Of a stretch of DNA of 64,000 nucleotides, positions 1 through 14,438 are shown piece after piece (the first letter of the stretch is position 1; each line of letters starts with the position of its first letter). The notes below the pieces were generated by a model. The model was not told where the DNA came from and did no database searches. It saw nothing but the letters and a program-made list of their open reading frames with translations. Source of the DNA: Dryobates pubescens. Taxonomy: Eukaryota; Chordata; Aves; Piciformes; Picidae. The DNA is taken from assembly GCF_014839835.1 (NCBI RefSeq), contig NC_071632.1:15456487-15520486 (forward strand), given 5' to 3'. Position numbers and translations under genes: made by a program.

Positions 1-3000
1 GGTCTCATGTGAACACTATATAAAAAAACTCCTCTGTATGCAGAAGCCTAATATTGCTGAAAACTGGCAGTGGGAAATTGAAGTCCCTCTATTTTTTTCT
101 TGATTTGAAACCTAAGCAGGGTGGCCATGGGCTTAATCCAAACACTGATGCTGCAGGAACATGCATTGCGTTGGCAGTGGGGGGTTGTGGCTCTCCTTCT
201 CTTCCTTTTCTCTCCCCCTCCTTGCTAAATCTGCACTTGTTTAAAGGACAGAACGTACAGATCCCATATGTCTGCTAGTGATTAGGGTTGGTTTTCTTCT
301 AAAAAAAAAAAAAAGGAAGAAGACTATTGACATTGCTCTAGTATGAATGGTATGATCTGTGAGTTTATAGCATATAAAATATAAATGACAAAAATGCCAG
401 CTTGATGTGAAGTGGATGTGAGATTGTGCAGGAGAGATTTGTGCTCTGTCATTAAACTGTATGGCTGAATGAGCTCTGCTGCGTGCACTGAGGAGGCAGG
501 CATTGGATTAACCAAATTGGAAACTATTCCACAAAATGCTAAAGATAAAACAAAGATTCCAAAAAGAACAAAAGAGACAAGTTACTAATTACAAGAGAGA
601 GCTATGTGAAATCAGCTCCATCTGGAAAACCAGGAAAGCCCTAATAATCAGCATTACTGGGCTTGGCCAGGCTGCTGCAGTGTAATATTCAGAATAACTT
701 TGAATTACATCTGGCCCCGAAGCAAACAGCTCCTGCCAGAATGCCTGCATACACGAATGTTCTTTCTCTGTAGCTGGATAATGTGGGAATTTGATGGAAT
801 CTCTTTCAAATGAATCCTTGGAAGATATCTGAGCAACCGCAGTACTTTTGCATTGTTATACTACCCAAGCCATGTGTATGTAGTGAAGATGAGGGGGAAG
901 CAGTCTTCTGATCCTCTGTTGGCATGCTTGATGTTGTCATAGCTCCAGTAAATCCCTGTTAACTGCTTACATGAGCAAATGGGCTGCAGGGCCACCTCCC
1001 TTCCCCAGGGAATTCAGGAGGCAGTATCCTGCTATTGAGACTGCCTGATTCTCATACCTTCCTGTGCTATCTTCTGTCTTCCAAAGGCACCTCTCTGGAC
1101 CTGTTAAAAATGAATTCACTCCTTGGTGGCTGCTAAACCTGTTTTATTAATATTTTAAGTAGAAAGTGTTGCTTAACAATAACCTCTTTGCAGAAAGGAA
1201 ATGAAAAGCATTAAAGGACATCTCGGACCTCTGGCATGGCAGGAGAGCCGTGATCAGTGTTAAAGCCCGAGCAATGACAGAGTGAAATGTAGAGGACACA
1301 CATCTTAAAAACATTGGTAGATATCCTGCATCTCGTACTTTGCCTGGGTTGTTTTCAGGGAAAATTAACGTGGGTGAATACAGGTTTGGCTTTAAAAGTT
1401 TTGCCATCCGTGGGCTCAGACTCTTGCTCAGGAGTAAATCTGATATAGCTAACAAGTCCTTGAGTCAGATGATATCTGCCTGATGTGGTCAGCATCTTCA
1501 GCATTGCAAATGGTCATTTGTTTTTGGTTTGTAATTTTAAATCACCTGGTTTAATGGAGAGGTTAAATTAAGTGAAATCAATCTGCGGTGGTTGGGACTT
1601 AAGTAGCTGTGTGTCCTCTTGTGCCAAGAGCAACCATTCAATCAGCAGAGAAGGTGCAGTAACAATTCACCCAGTTTGAACTGTTCCCATATTTCCTGGT
1701 GGCTGTGACAGAAACCAAACGCACCAAGAAGGAAGCAGAGAAGGGCAGAAGTAAAATGCATATTAATTTTTCATAGAGCAACTGAAAAAAGCAAATGGGT
1801 GCAGCACGTATTCCATGGACAGCTGACCATCTTCTTTGCATGGGTCAGCATAACTTAGTTTGTAATCAAGTCAAGCTGTCCCTGTTTCAGCATGCTAACG
1901 TATGGAGGAATGTACCAGTGTATTCAGTCAAATTGGGCGTGAAGCAAACATGAAATCATACTGAAATCGTTAATGTAAATTCCTTCTTTAAATATGACCA
2001 TCTCCAGTGGATTGTGGTAAATCTACACTTTGTGTAGGCATTCACACCTGCACTCACACAGCCCAAAACGCTTCCTCCCAGGCAGAACGGTTTCATGTAC
2101 TCCTGCTAGGATACTCCAGTGCCTGGGATGGGGAAGGATCAGTCCCTGGGAAGCATGGGAAAACAGCTTTGTTTTATTTCAAATTTTGTTTAACTCATAG
2201 CAGCAGGTTTGGGATGCCACAACTTGTTTTGTTTAGCCTGATATAAATTAAGATCTAAATTTTCTCATGTTACTAGCTCTTGGTGGTAACCAGTGTTGCT
2301 CATCATCTGCGATGGAGTAAGAGAACAATTCAGCTCCTTCCCCTCAAGACACCACACCAGGCAAGACAGCCCGCTCACGGTCAGCACAGGTTTATTCATG
2401 TTTTGGGAGAGGTGCTTTTCAGCTTTGACGTTGCTGCCCTGCAGTTGTGGTGGTGGGAAGGTGGGGGAATGATCCTGACTCATAGATGGGCAAGATGCTG
2501 TGGTTTCAGTTGACTTGCCCCTTGCATTTTTGTGCTGTTGGAAACCAATGGCTTAGAGAGACAAATGTAAAGAGTGTCTGTGGAACTGACCTCTTTCTTG
2601 CATACTTTACTGAAGGGAGCCACTACAATTCTCTTACCTGTACATGGACCAGTGCTCCGTGCTATTCATGTCATAAGGTACTAACATGTAACTGAGCCCT
2701 TTCTGACATGGTAACATGCTTAATGCTATAAGCTCAGGTTAGTTCTCCAGGGTAGGCTGTACAAGAATTCTGCTCTTAAATCAAGCTGAAGTTTTCAAGA
2801 AGACAAAGCACAGTGTGGGCTGGTCCACATGCAGAGCTGACCTGCTAAACTCTGCAAGTGCAACAGCTGCTCCAGCAATGTAAGAGGGAATCAAAACTGC
2901 TGAGATTTGCACAGCTTCATGTTGTTGTCACTGGTTTTCTTGGCTGGTAATGCAAGAAGAAAATAATAACATTTGAGTCATCTGAACCTACAATAATAAT

Positions 3001-6000
3001 AACAGGATTCCAAAGGTTTTATTTTCTGTGTATCCTGCTATTATTGACTTGCCCTTTGAAATTATTTTTCTGCAAACAATAGAGCTTCTTTTTATACTGG
3101 AGGTTGGGGCTAACTTAATTTGTCATCTACCATTTTAAAAGGGAGGGGGGAAAAAAACAGGCAAACAGAATTTTCACTTCTGGAATGTATCATTTTGGTT
3201 CAGACCTGACAGTGTAGCTGATAATCTCCATTTCAAAGGTTCCAGACTTCTCTTCTTACAATTTATTAATAAATGACATTTAACAGTCAGCCCCCTTGAC
3301 AATTAAGGATCACATGTCCCATCAGAAACAGGGACTACCATGATACTGCAAAAACTCCTGGTTGCACTGCATGATTTTTCTTTTCAGTTGCATTCAGACA
3401 ATGCAGGTTTGGAGACACGCAGAGAGAAAAATTTTGGTAGGAATCCAAAACCTCTGTAACAACCCCCCGGGCCTGGGATTTGTCTAATAGTTTGCTATTA
3501 AAGAGTTCTTTGGCTGGAAAGAAGTACCAGACAAAGTTTTCCTTGTTCCAGTTCTTGGGGTATTTTCTGTTTCTTTTTGTTTTAAATTGGCATTTGACTC
3601 CTTAGCGTAAACTTGCTGTCAAGATGCCGGAAGCTCCAGGGGAGGGCATAGGTTACCCCAGGCTCTCAAAGCTTGCACTGATTTCTTGCATATGGTATTC
3701 CTTCCTTAGCAGCTCCTTAGTGGGGCAGAATAACAATAGTAAGAATATTAATACAACAAGAATAAAAGTATTTCAATCAATGATTTTTCCATTTGGGTCC
3801 AATCTGCCCCTTGAAAGACACAGCAGAACACTTTAGCTTGTATGTAAAAGACCCAAACCTGTGTCAGGAGATGTCAGTTACAGTCCTTTGCTGTTCTTGA
3901 CTTCTGCTAGGTGCAACAATGACAGGGAAGCTCTGATTTCCCAGTTGCAAGGTGTTATTACCCAGCATCAAAGGCAGTCAGTGCCAATTAGTGTGAATTA
4001 GGGCAGGCTCAGAGCTGTGTGTTGGCTTCTGCAGCCTGTCCCAGAGGAACACTGCAGGGGTGCAGAACTGGCTCGTCAAGCAAGCCAAGTAGTTCAGTCA
4101 AGTTCAATCAACCCTTCAGGCCCCCATTAGCCCAACTCCACCAATTTACTGCAGCCAAATAGCAGACCCACAGCACATCTGTGTTCCTCTATGGTTAAAA
4201 GTCATTCTGCTGATCCCTGTTCCTGTTCAAGAGCTCCAAGACTGCATACTTCAGTAGCACCTCTGCAAAGTTGTTGCTTTTATCATTTCAGTGGCTTAGT
4301 CGTGAAATTCAGGCTTCAAGAGCGAGGAGAAAAGTCTCAGAGCAGCTGATTGAGGTAAACAGCATCTCCTCTGCCCTGATTCTTTCCTCCTGCCATTTCT
4401 GTGCCACTGTAACTCCCTGATTAGATGGAAAAGGTGTATCAGACTGAAGCCTGGAATTGAACCGAGGCCATTAGTTTGATTAGCTTCTCCTCTCCTTCCA
4501 TTAGCAAATGATAATGGAGACCATTGCCAAATTTAGACAGGGGAGACATCTCACTTTCTCTGAGTATATTCCATAAGGTTAATACCCTTAGCTAATGTCA
4601 CTTGACTTTATCAAAGTCAGCTGTAGGTAAAACTGGGCTCTGAATCTTTTGCTTCCACATTGCATGGCTAAGGCTAATGGAGATGGGAAGGGTTAACAGC
4701 ACAACAGCTAGTCCCCTTTGTATTTGTCTGTATAAGTAATGCATATTTCGAGCAATTGTATCCAAAATGAACAGATCTGTGAGAGGAGATGGATCACTTA
4801 CAGAGCAGAACAGGAAGAGCCTGCAGCTGTCTTCCAAAAGCATGGGGTGGTTATTTTCTAGGTCCTAGTGCCGTTCCCAGCATATCCTGAGGCTCAAACA
4901 CTTAATCAGCATAATTATTATCACACAAATGCTGCCAGAGAGTTTGATTTGCACATTTACTTCTTTACTAAATGAACAACCTTTCCAAAAAGCTGTGATG
5001 TTTGAGCCTCTGTCATAATTCTTCTGCATTTTGGATGGCTTTCCTGCCTCTTTGGGGTTTGGTGCTTTGTGTAAAGAGGTGTAATAAGAAAAGTTATTCA
5101 CAGGAGAGCACAAGATAAAGCAGGCAGCTCAATGTGATTTAGCTAAGGCATCATCCTCTTGGGACTGAAGCCTGGCTATGGTGTGAGCAGATGCAGCTCC
5201 TATTGCTCTTTCAGGAGGAACTCTATCTGCTTGGAATAGGGGAGGGATCTTATTCCAGGCAAGCAGATGTTTTGTCAGAGTGGTGTGAGCTGCAGGGAAC
5301 TGTGCTGGGTCTGTATATTTTCATTGTCCTTGGATCTCACTGCTGCCTTGTGACATCTTTCCTTGTTGGCATGCTCAAGGCCAAATTTTCTGGTAGCCCA
5401 CCCTGCCTTGGCCCCAGAAGGGCCATGCTGGTGTACAACAGCCCAGGATGAGCTTTAGGGGGTAGCTCAGAATTGTCCTTCTTTTCATCACTCTTAAAGC
5501 GTCTCTTTGGGTGCAGTGAACAACCACTAGTGAGTGGCTCAGCTAAGCTTCCTGGCCTTGGTTTCATTTTTTCACCCCTCTTTGGAAGTGGGATGGGAAA
5601 GACTAGGTGCCTATACCATCTGGGGCACTGCTGAACCCCAGATCGCTCCCATGCTTTACACTCACCTCTTCCTAGAGTTCCACCTCTGCTGTAAGGGCTC
5701 CACAAGGCATGTGTCTGTGCACCAAGCCTTCTAAGGAGCCCAGGGTCTTCTCCCTCCCTTTACAGCCTTGGTTCCTGGCTTCTCCTCTGAATCACAAAAT
5801 GTCCCTTTTCCTGGAGCCAACTCACTGCTCTTTCTCCCATTTCTTCTCCATTTCTCTCCCTCTTCCTCTTAAATAGTTGGCAGGAGGCCCTTTCTTTCAT
5901 AACTTAGTCATTTTTGCCAGGTGACCCTGTGAGTAATCTCGTCCATCCAATAAGCAAAGGCCTGGTTAAAAGACCACTTCTGGCAGAAAGAATATTCTTT

Positions 6001-9000
6001 TGAACCCCCTCGTTATTCTCTCCAGTGGGGGTCTCAGGCAAACAACACCAAATCCAGATCACCCATGTACCCAGACCAGACACAGCTCTGTGGCACACGC
6101 AGGAGGTTCTCATTTCCCACCCCAGTGAACTGCACTGGGAAGAAGTTAACCTCTTGAGGCCAGGAAAAAGGCAGCAGAAGACTTAATGGAATCAGTGATT
6201 CACACACAATATTCCATAAAGGGGCATGGCAATTGCCTTTATTCCCCAGAGCCACGCACACCAGTTACTGGTTGGTGGTTTTTTTTTTGGTCAAGTTTCA
6301 CCCAACAGGCATTTAAAATGTTATGATTTATGTCCTAGATGAATTTCACTTGGAAGTGCTGTTGCTAAGACAGACCATATTGTGGCATCAATTTTTAATC
6401 AGTCTGTTCCCTCAAACTCAACAGGGAGTTCTCCCTGAGATCTGCTAGTGGTATAAATCAAGAAGTTGAGCTGTTAGCCTTTTTTATTACTCACTTTATG
6501 TCTCTTTTTGAAAAGGAAGATAAAAGGACAGACAGAGAGCTTTAACTGAAAATTTAACTAAATATTGTATCTCTTCTGATAAAATCTCTACTTTACACAC
6601 ATCAAAATGCAGCCTCAGCCCCCTCTCGGAACTCAGTTTGTTTTTCCTCTCAGTGCTTAGATGCTTGTATTTGCTATTCCTGACATTTGCCCAGTTTGGA
6701 GCTGGATGTTTGACCCCAAAGTCTGGCGTGAGGACCACGTGTGGGCCGGGGAATCGGCAGACTGCTCCTCTGCCATCATCTTTCTGACCATGTCGTGCCG
6801 GTATCTGCTCCATTTTCCAGGACAAAGAACGCTCCCCACATCTCCCGGCCCCACCTAACCCTTTGCCCTGGACACAGTTCAAGTCCACACAGAGTGTATC
6901 AGTGCATTGTTTTTGTGGGCAGCTGGAAAACCTCAGGAATGAATGGAAACAGACAGTTACAGACCAGCTAAATTGCACTCTCTCCTCTCAACAGAAAAGA
7001 GTGCCTTCCTAAAACAAGAATGGGATGAACACTGCTGCAGACTCGGTGCAGGATGTAAAAAGAGAACAGAGATGAGGAAAGATTTGTTCATCAAACAAAT
7101 CGTGGGGTGTGCTTGGGAAGTGAAAGCAGAGTGGCATCCTGTTACCTTATCTGTAATGCTGGTATCAGTGCATAGCATCACACTTCCTCTCTCAGCTCCA
7201 TAGCTGCCATTTTGTGCCTTCTCAACAGAACACCAATCTACATCAAGTCTTTTGCACTTTCATTGTGCCACTAATTTCAGCAGGATTTTGCTAGGCAGTG
7301 GCACTGTGGGGCAAATGACACCACTGTCAGCACATCCCAACAATATTCACCCCAACAGCAGCAATAAGTAAGAGTTATACTGTGCTTGGTGGTGAGCCCA
7401 GATTCATGCAAATAGAGGTGGAGGTTGTTACGGTGCAGTTTCCCTGAACAAACCTACTTTGGATCAACTAGAGGTAAAAAACAGTCCTAAGGGTAAGACT
7501 ATTTAAGAAGGCAAAGCAACCTGTCTTGTGAGATTCATGAGAAATGCACCTTATAAATAAAGTATATTTAAAAGAAGAAAAAAAGGTACATCATGGGAAT
7601 ATTTTCTCTATGAATTCAATCTCAGCCTTCAGAGGTGCTTGTAATCCTCAAGGTAGGCTGAATCCTGGTGTCTTCTTTACCAGTGTTGCCTGCAGTATTT
7701 GGTGGAGAAAATGAAGAGCAGCATTAGCTCTAAGCAAGCTCTAGCAGCATAAAAGAGTGCAGAAGCTTTGGAGGTTCCTTGGGATGATATTATTTACTCC
7801 CACCACCAGCAATACCCAACTACAACCTTCCCTGCCCTTATCAGACCTCCTGGAAAAAGTGTCCTGTTCTTGTAGTACCTGTGTCAGGGACAGTCTGGCC
7901 TTGAAAGCCTGGCACAGAGCTCATCAAGGCTGTAGAATTTTATTCTGTTTCAGTCAGTGGTTTTGATATCAAGTTGTTCACATAAATCTCTTAGCAGCAG
8001 TGAGGTGTAGGAGATCATGAATGTGTCCCCCCCTTACCTAACATAACAGCAGTTTGGCTCCGCTAACAGCGAGGCAGACAAACAACTGAGAAATCTTCCA
8101 GAGGCCAGATGTGAATGCAATTGTTAAAACACTGCCTAGGTCACTGGCTGCAACTTCAGCATTTTTAGAAATTTGTTTTTGTACCAATGTCAAAGGCACT
8201 GGGGCTCTCTCTGCTTGCATCAGTACAAATCTGGATTAATGCAGTTAAAACCAGCAGAGTTGTATCCATGCAAAATCAGCTACAATGGGCTCAGCATCAG
8301 ACTCAGAAAGTTACCCTTGTGTCACTTAGTAAGATAAATTTCTTTTGGCTTCCATTTGGATTTGGTCCTTAAGGAGCCTGTCATAAGAGATACATGGTTT
8401 GGGCAAGAGGCCAATTTACCGTCTGGAAGAAACAGCAGGGATCCTTTCGAAGCAGTAAAAAGGGTAGAATGAGCTTTTGACTGCTGTTTTGTAGGTTTGT
8501 AAATATCTGTAATCTTGAATTGGGCAGTACAGTTCCCACTATGCAGTGATGTAATGGAAGGGCCTTGCTGTCTGTAGACTATGCAAGAGGAAACCTGTTT
8601 ACAGTAATCTTTGAAACAGCTCCCATGAGATTTTGCACTTCCTGGCATGTAGCACTTAAAAATTTCTAGGAAATTACATCTGCTTTCTCAGCGAGAGAGA
8701 TAAGATGCCTTCACAGCAGTGCTTTTAAGCTATCGGTTCATCACATCAGAAGTTAACACAATACCCTCCCTGTCCCCTCTATGGTTAAATTCCCGTTGCC
8801 ACCAGGGACTGACACCGGGGTTAGATAGCAAGGCCATGTTTGTGTCAAGACCACATTTGTATTACCGTCACCTAATCATCCCTTAGGTCATTGAATACCA
8901 CTTGATTTTTCCAGATCCCAGGCTTTCAGACTCCTGACATTGATTAGGGGCAGTCTATCCACCTAGGTAGAGCAATAGTGGAGAGCAGAGTGGTACATGG

Positions 9001-12000
9001 CTTTTGCAGACAGGTATCCTTGATACAGCAGCACAGGAAATTTAGAAAACCCAAGTATTTTCAAAATTAACTACTTTGGAAACATTGCTTCAGATCTGCT
9101 TAAAAACTTTATAGATGTTTACAGGAAATCCTAGGGTAAGTGATAGTTTCCAACTAGCTTCTGTCCTGTAGGGTGAGGAGTGGCAGCATCCCTTCTACAC
9201 TGCATCTACATGGGAAGAAAGCTTGCAGGCTGGAAGGGAATCATGGTGTACTTGAACAGGTCTTCTAATGTGGGTGGCAAGATCACATAATGTCTATGTG
9301 ACAAGAACCCCGCAGCTGGTCTGTGGATCAAACCAAACCTTGCTTTCAAAGAGGCCTCGAGCAGTACTGCACACAGCCTAGCTGTAATGCATGGTCACAG
9401 CTTTTCCCTGCACTGTGCCCACATAGGTCTAGAGCTGCATGGTGGTCTACTATAAATTCTCAGGGCTGGCAAGGTCCCATTGGTACGAATTGGTAGGGTA
9501 TTTCTTTGCTAGACTCTTGGCCACAGCAGCATCCCATGGCAATGAGCTCCTCAGGCTGATTACACGTTGCCTAGAAGGTATTTCCTTTCAGAATGGTGAG
9601 TTATCAGGCTTCCAATGACTTGCCTTCATGCTTGTGGCATCTGGCTGGGAAATCAAGATATTTTATCCTACAAAGCTATGCTGTGGCATTTTAACACAAA
9701 GCTTTGAGCCTCCTTTCAGCTGAAATATAGCTGTGCCAGGAAAAGCTGAACGTTGCTGCTACTGGAGTTACCAAAGGGTGTGGAAAGTAAGGAGAGGGCA
9801 GCTTCTCTCTTCTCTTTGAGCATTAGCACTTGCTGGGTCTGTGGAACAAGGCCTGGTCAAGTACTAATCAAGAAGCTGTGCTGACTTCTGATCCTTCATC
9901 CTCACTTCAGAGTGAGTGAGTAATCTGCTTGAGTTTTGATAATTAAATTCAAGTAAAATTAATCTGCCTTCATCAGTGCCAGCTTTTAATGCAAGTGAAG
10001 TGACTTAGATGTTGGCAGTGTTTTGAACTGAATCAAACCGTTAGAAGCTACATTTAATTCTGTTTAAGCTTAAATTTTATTTACATTTTACCAGGTAACT
10101 GGATCAATTTAAAAATCAGATTTAACCTTAGCAGGGAAATTTTCTTAGTGCAGACTGGATTTGCACAGTGAGGAACCGTGCCTCTGCAGACACCATGCTT
10201 CTGTGGCTAACATTGACCATGTGGTTGGTTCAAAAGAAACCAAGGCTGGATGTCAACACAGGATATGCCACTATCAATCTTCTAGGCCCCTGACAATAGT
10301 TTTGAGAGAGTTAGTTGGCTTTTGCAGTTTTCTGAGGTGAAGAAAGAGAAGGTTACAATAATGGCAAGTTCTGACAGTGATTGGGGTTGACAGCTAGAAA
10401 CAGAGTAATGGGATGAAAGTGAAAAGAAGCTGGCAGCCAGAAAGGTCCTTGTGTAGGAATGCAGAGAGGTTGGGATGGTGGAAGGGGTTAATTCTGGTTC
10501 ATCTGCATTGCTGCACACTTTATTCTTTTGTTTTCAGTCAGGCCAGTGGAGCTCTCTTGTGCTGACTTCTTTGGGGCGTTTATTGGCCCTGCTTCCTTGA
10601 CAAAACAAAAGAGCCTTTGTTGTCCATCAAAGACCATTGCAATCCATCCAGATACCCAAGGCCCCAGAAGGGGGAGGTGGACGTGGAGGAGCTGTGTTCC
10701 TTCCTCCACAAACAGCATCAATAAAATTAAAATCATTTGCATCATTATTGAATCTTTTCAGAGGAAATGTTCTTCAACATGTACATCAGTAGCTGCACTG
10801 ATGGCTTGTGTCAGACATCCAGCTGGGCTGGGAGCCTATGCTGTACATCTTGAATGACTCTAAACGCAGATAATTTAGGATGCAATTGTTCACAGAGGCT
10901 TTTGCTCCTGACCATTTACTGTCTTGGGGGTGGGATTTAAGGAATCTCCCTGCACTGTGTTGTCTCTGGATCAGAAATGTGAGAATGGATTGAACCTCTA
11001 GTAGAGCGAAGGTATGATTTAAAGACAAAGGTCTCAATTCATTCTGCTGGATTGTAATGGAAGAGAATTAGGAACCTGGATCTCTGGCACAGTCCATCAT
11101 GAAGGATGGAGGCACTCTTCTTCCCTTCCTAAAGACAGGGTAGCTGATCTAAATTCCACGTCTTTCATTTACTCCTGTTGACTGCCAAGAGTTTAAACTT
11201 GGCTCCAAACTTAATAAAAGCCACTGGATCCCACAAATAGCATACTATGAATCTAGCCATGAACACTGAAATGCCTTCTCAAGGTTTTACATTTCTCTGG
11301 ATGCAGCTCATGCATCTGTGTATCTGCACATCAGTATTTATGCACATAGCTAAGAGAAAATTGTTGGAGAATGACAAACAAAATGTATTGCATCAATCCT
11401 GAGTTTTGTACTTGAGCATCCTTGGGTGTCTGGGTGAAGGAGGATTCATTGCAACACTTGGGCCCTGAGGAGCAGAATCAAACAGTAGATAACTTTCCTT
11501 TGCTTTCCTTCTTGTACTACATAAACAAAATAAAACTATTCAGATGTAATACGAAAAATTATTTCATTTCAGGTAGGTAAAAACAATAGGAAAAGAATGT
11601 GTGTGGGGGAAAGTGAATGAATATGAATGGAAACATTCAAAAGCTCAGAGAGAGGGAAATACTGATTTGAAATAATGATTTAAAAAAAAAGGCTTGAGAA
11701 GGCTTTAAAAAGTGAGGGAAAGGAACAGAACAGCCTTTGCTCCCATGGGCTCCTGTGGCCAAGAGTTTTCCCTCTAATTCAACCTTCCTGCATATTTCAA
11801 CTGCATGTGCTTAAAGTGCACATACCTGCCTCAAATCTTACAGAATTCCCTTTCCATCTGAACTCTCCCTTGCGTTCACATCACAGGAGCACAGGAAAAT
11901 AAAAAGAAGTGCTAATCTATCCTACAGTTTCCCAAACGAGGATTCTGGGCAGGGGCTTGTGAGTGGATTTGACAGATGTACAAGCAGATGGTGAAGGACA

Positions 12001-12900
12001 CTCCCTGAGCGCAGCTGATTCCCAGGCTTCCATGTCCAAAAAAATATCTTTCCGTGGATAATGTGATTTTCAGAGAGAGGTAGTCCAGTGCTCATGTCTC
12101 ACACCAAAACTTCTCAGTCTTTTCTTGAACGTGCAGTGGTTGCGTGGCAATGCTTCAGAAAAGAGCTGGCTGGTGATGATATACCATGGGGTTTGACCTG
12201 ATCCTGACAACCCCCAAATTTGCAGCCTGACAGCTCTGTGTTGCAAACTTCTCTGTGGTTGCAGGGCTACAACTGGCAGCCAAATTGGGATCACCTTGTG
12301 TTTGCATTGGGCGTGACACATTAGGGCTGTTTTGCCCCTGCCAGAATGCACCGTTTGCAGTAACGTACCCCGTGAGGTATCCATCTAATGAGTGCAGTTC
12401 TGCACAGTCTGCACATGGAAACGCATCCTGACAGAGCAGGGCTGATGCCCTGTTAAATGCCCATGAGTGCCTGGTGACCCCTATACAGAACATGACAGTG
12501 TTCATTTCAAGGATGGTGTTCTGACACAAAGAGGTGCTTTTCTGATCAAATGTGACAGGAGCCAGAAGTGGGATTTGTGATTTCTTCAACCACTGCTGCC
12601 ATGGTTTTAGCACCAAATAAACCACAGCTCCCCCTGTTTCTTACTGGGAGGATCTGTGTTAGACCTTGCTGCTGCCATGCTGGGGGGCTCTCAGTCTCCC
12701 CATGTCACTTTGCCCAGTGGATTTTTTCTATACACACTGAATTATGCCACAGTAGGACAGGACTCCTTCAGCCCATCTTCTGCACAGCTTCTGGAGCAGC
12801 AGAGCCCTGCTTTGGAGGAGCCCCAGCTCAACATGTCAGAGATCTTGGACAGGCCGTTTGGGGCAGCACTAAGCCAGAGGCCCCACCACCAGCCCAGCCC
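1..12900. other. intergenic flank upstream of WDR86, no gene supported
   Basis: This stretch is AT-rich ordinary vertebrate intergenic DNA. Open frames here are short (the longest about 160 codons), lack flanking splice signals and carry no domain I recognise. I looked on the + strand for crystallin-type Greek-key exons, because CRYGN lies beyond WDR86 in mammals, and saw none. There is no CR1 3' end that I can recognise, no tRNA and no rRNA. Blocks near 600-860, 3,940-4,030, 4,430-4,530 and 9,940-10,180 have the TAAT-rich, repeat-free look of conserved non-coding DNA, but that is only an impression. Confidence 0.6.
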
Positions 12901-12949
12901 ACGAGGCTCCAGGGGCAGGTGGGGCGAGGGGCCACATTAACGAGAAATA

Positions 12950-14350
12950 GAAGACTTTGGGTAGGTGCAGAGGAAAAGCGGGGTTTTGGGGTTCCGTGGT
13001 GGGGCTCCTGAGGAGCTGTCCGGTGGGAGCTTGCCCGTTGAGGGGGCGACAAGAGGAACGAATGATAATGGCTTCATTCAGATACCGCCCCTAGCTCGGC
13101 AGCACAAGGGTGGGTGTGCGTACCCCCGGGAGGCACCGGCCTGCGGAGCCGGGCAGGAAATGCGGCTGCACGCCGCGGGGCCTGTCTCCCGGGGGTGCCC
13201 TGAGGCGGCGGAGCCGGCGCAGCTTGCTGGGGGCCGGCGGGGCAGCCTGAGGGGGCGAAACGTGCCGTTGGCAGCTCTGTTTCCCCTCGAGGACAAGCCC
13301 GGGGACTCCACTAGGGGTGTGGGAGCATTGTCGGGTATTTTGATTGTAGTTCAGTTGTTAAAGGTTCCCAGCGGGGAGAGACCCTCCCGCCCCTCAACTC
13401 TTGCCCCCTTTCCGCCGGGTGACTGAGATGAGGTAAAGGCGGTGTTAGCCCTGGGAGGCAGGCGGCGAGAGGGGCAGGGGATGCCGCTTTTCCCTGAACA
13501 AGGCTGTTGCTGCTGGGGAAAGACCATCCCAGGGGGACCGAGATGCTGGGAGGCTCTCAGGAGAACGAGGCAGGGAGCCGTGGCAGCGAGGAAGCAGCGC
13601 GGACGCGGGGAGGCCGCGGCTTCCCGCTCCGAGAAGGGGGACTGCCGCAATTGGAAGTAGCTCTAAAATGGAGAGGGAGGTAATGGAGGGAGGGCCGGCG
13701 CTGGGGGTGGGGAACCGCCCCGAGGTGGCCTGAGAGGGGCAAGGCGGAGGCGGAGGGGAGCCCTTCCCGCCTCCCCACAAGGGCGGAGGCAGTGGAGGGG
13801 ATTCCGCCCTCGGCCCGGCGCTGGCTCCGGGCCCCCGGGCAGGAGGAGGTTCCCCTTCCCCAGAGGGTGAGTACGGGATTGTTCCGCCGGAGACTAGCTC
13901 CGCGCCTCCACCCGGGGCCGTGTCGGGGCGGCGAGTGAGTGCCGAGGGCGGAGATGCTGGGGGGCCGTGTGGGAGGGATGGCTGCAGCCCGGGGCGGGGA
14001 GAGTTTGGGGGCCGCTGAGGTGATCCCGCGGCAGCAGCCCGGGGAAGGGGGCAAGCGGCCCCTAGGGATGCTGATGTCTGCCTGAGGCTGGGCTTTATTC
14101 TCTTGGAGGAGTCGCTTCTTCTTCGTGCCCCGAGTTAAGCCTTGAAGTTGCTAAAGCAGCAGCAGCGTGCCGGCCGCTTCGCAGCCGGGCACCAGGTAGC
14201 GGTACGGCCGCCGTCCGGGCGGCGTCCCCTGCAAGGGGCTGGAGGTGCCTCTGTGCCTGTGGAGAAGACGCAGCGGTGACCGTGTGCTTGTAGGGTCATC
14301 CTTCACGGTAGGGCTTCGGCTCTGGCGGAGAAAAAGGCGCTCAGTGGCAT
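12950..14350 (+). promoter_or_regulatory. WDR86: CpG island, probable WDR86 promoter
   Basis: The base composition changes abruptly here to GC-rich, CpG-dense sequence, densest from about 13,100 to 14,250, and returns to AT-rich sequence after 14,400. There is no evident TATA box, as is usual for CpG-island promoters. The island ends just before the first coding exon and contains a consensus splice donor at 13,866/13,867 that pairs with a strong acceptor at 14,438. The transcription start cannot be fixed from sequence alone, and a divergent transcript on the - strand cannot be excluded. Confidence 0.8.
13780..13866 (+). other. WDR86: probable non-coding first exon of WDR86 (5' boundary arbitrary)
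   Basis: The exon end is inferred from the donor CAGAGG|GTGAGTACG, which matches the vertebrate consensus closely. The start given is a placeholder inside the CpG island, since no core promoter element fixes it. Other usable donors lie in the island (for example near 13,430 and 13,929), so alternative first exons are possible. Confidence 0.45.
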
Positions 14351-14438
14351 CAGCACACCCTGACTGAGAAAGTGATGCATCTATAGGGGAGATGAAATGG
14401 TTTGACGTGCTCTCTTTCTCTTCTCTGTTTCTGTGCAG

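Noticed and set aside
6496-6978. 160-codon open frame on the - strand
   Set aside because: No domain, no flanking splice logic, overlapped by frames of similar size on the other strand, and low-complexity-free but random-looking composition.
12155-12625. 156-codon open frame on the - strand
   Set aside because: No recognisable domain and no promoter or exon structure; probably chance.
12568-14054. Open frames of 100-165 codons at the WDR86 CpG island
   Set aside because: Same GC effect; overlapping frames on both strands with no recognisable domain. The splice sites there fit a non-coding first exon better.
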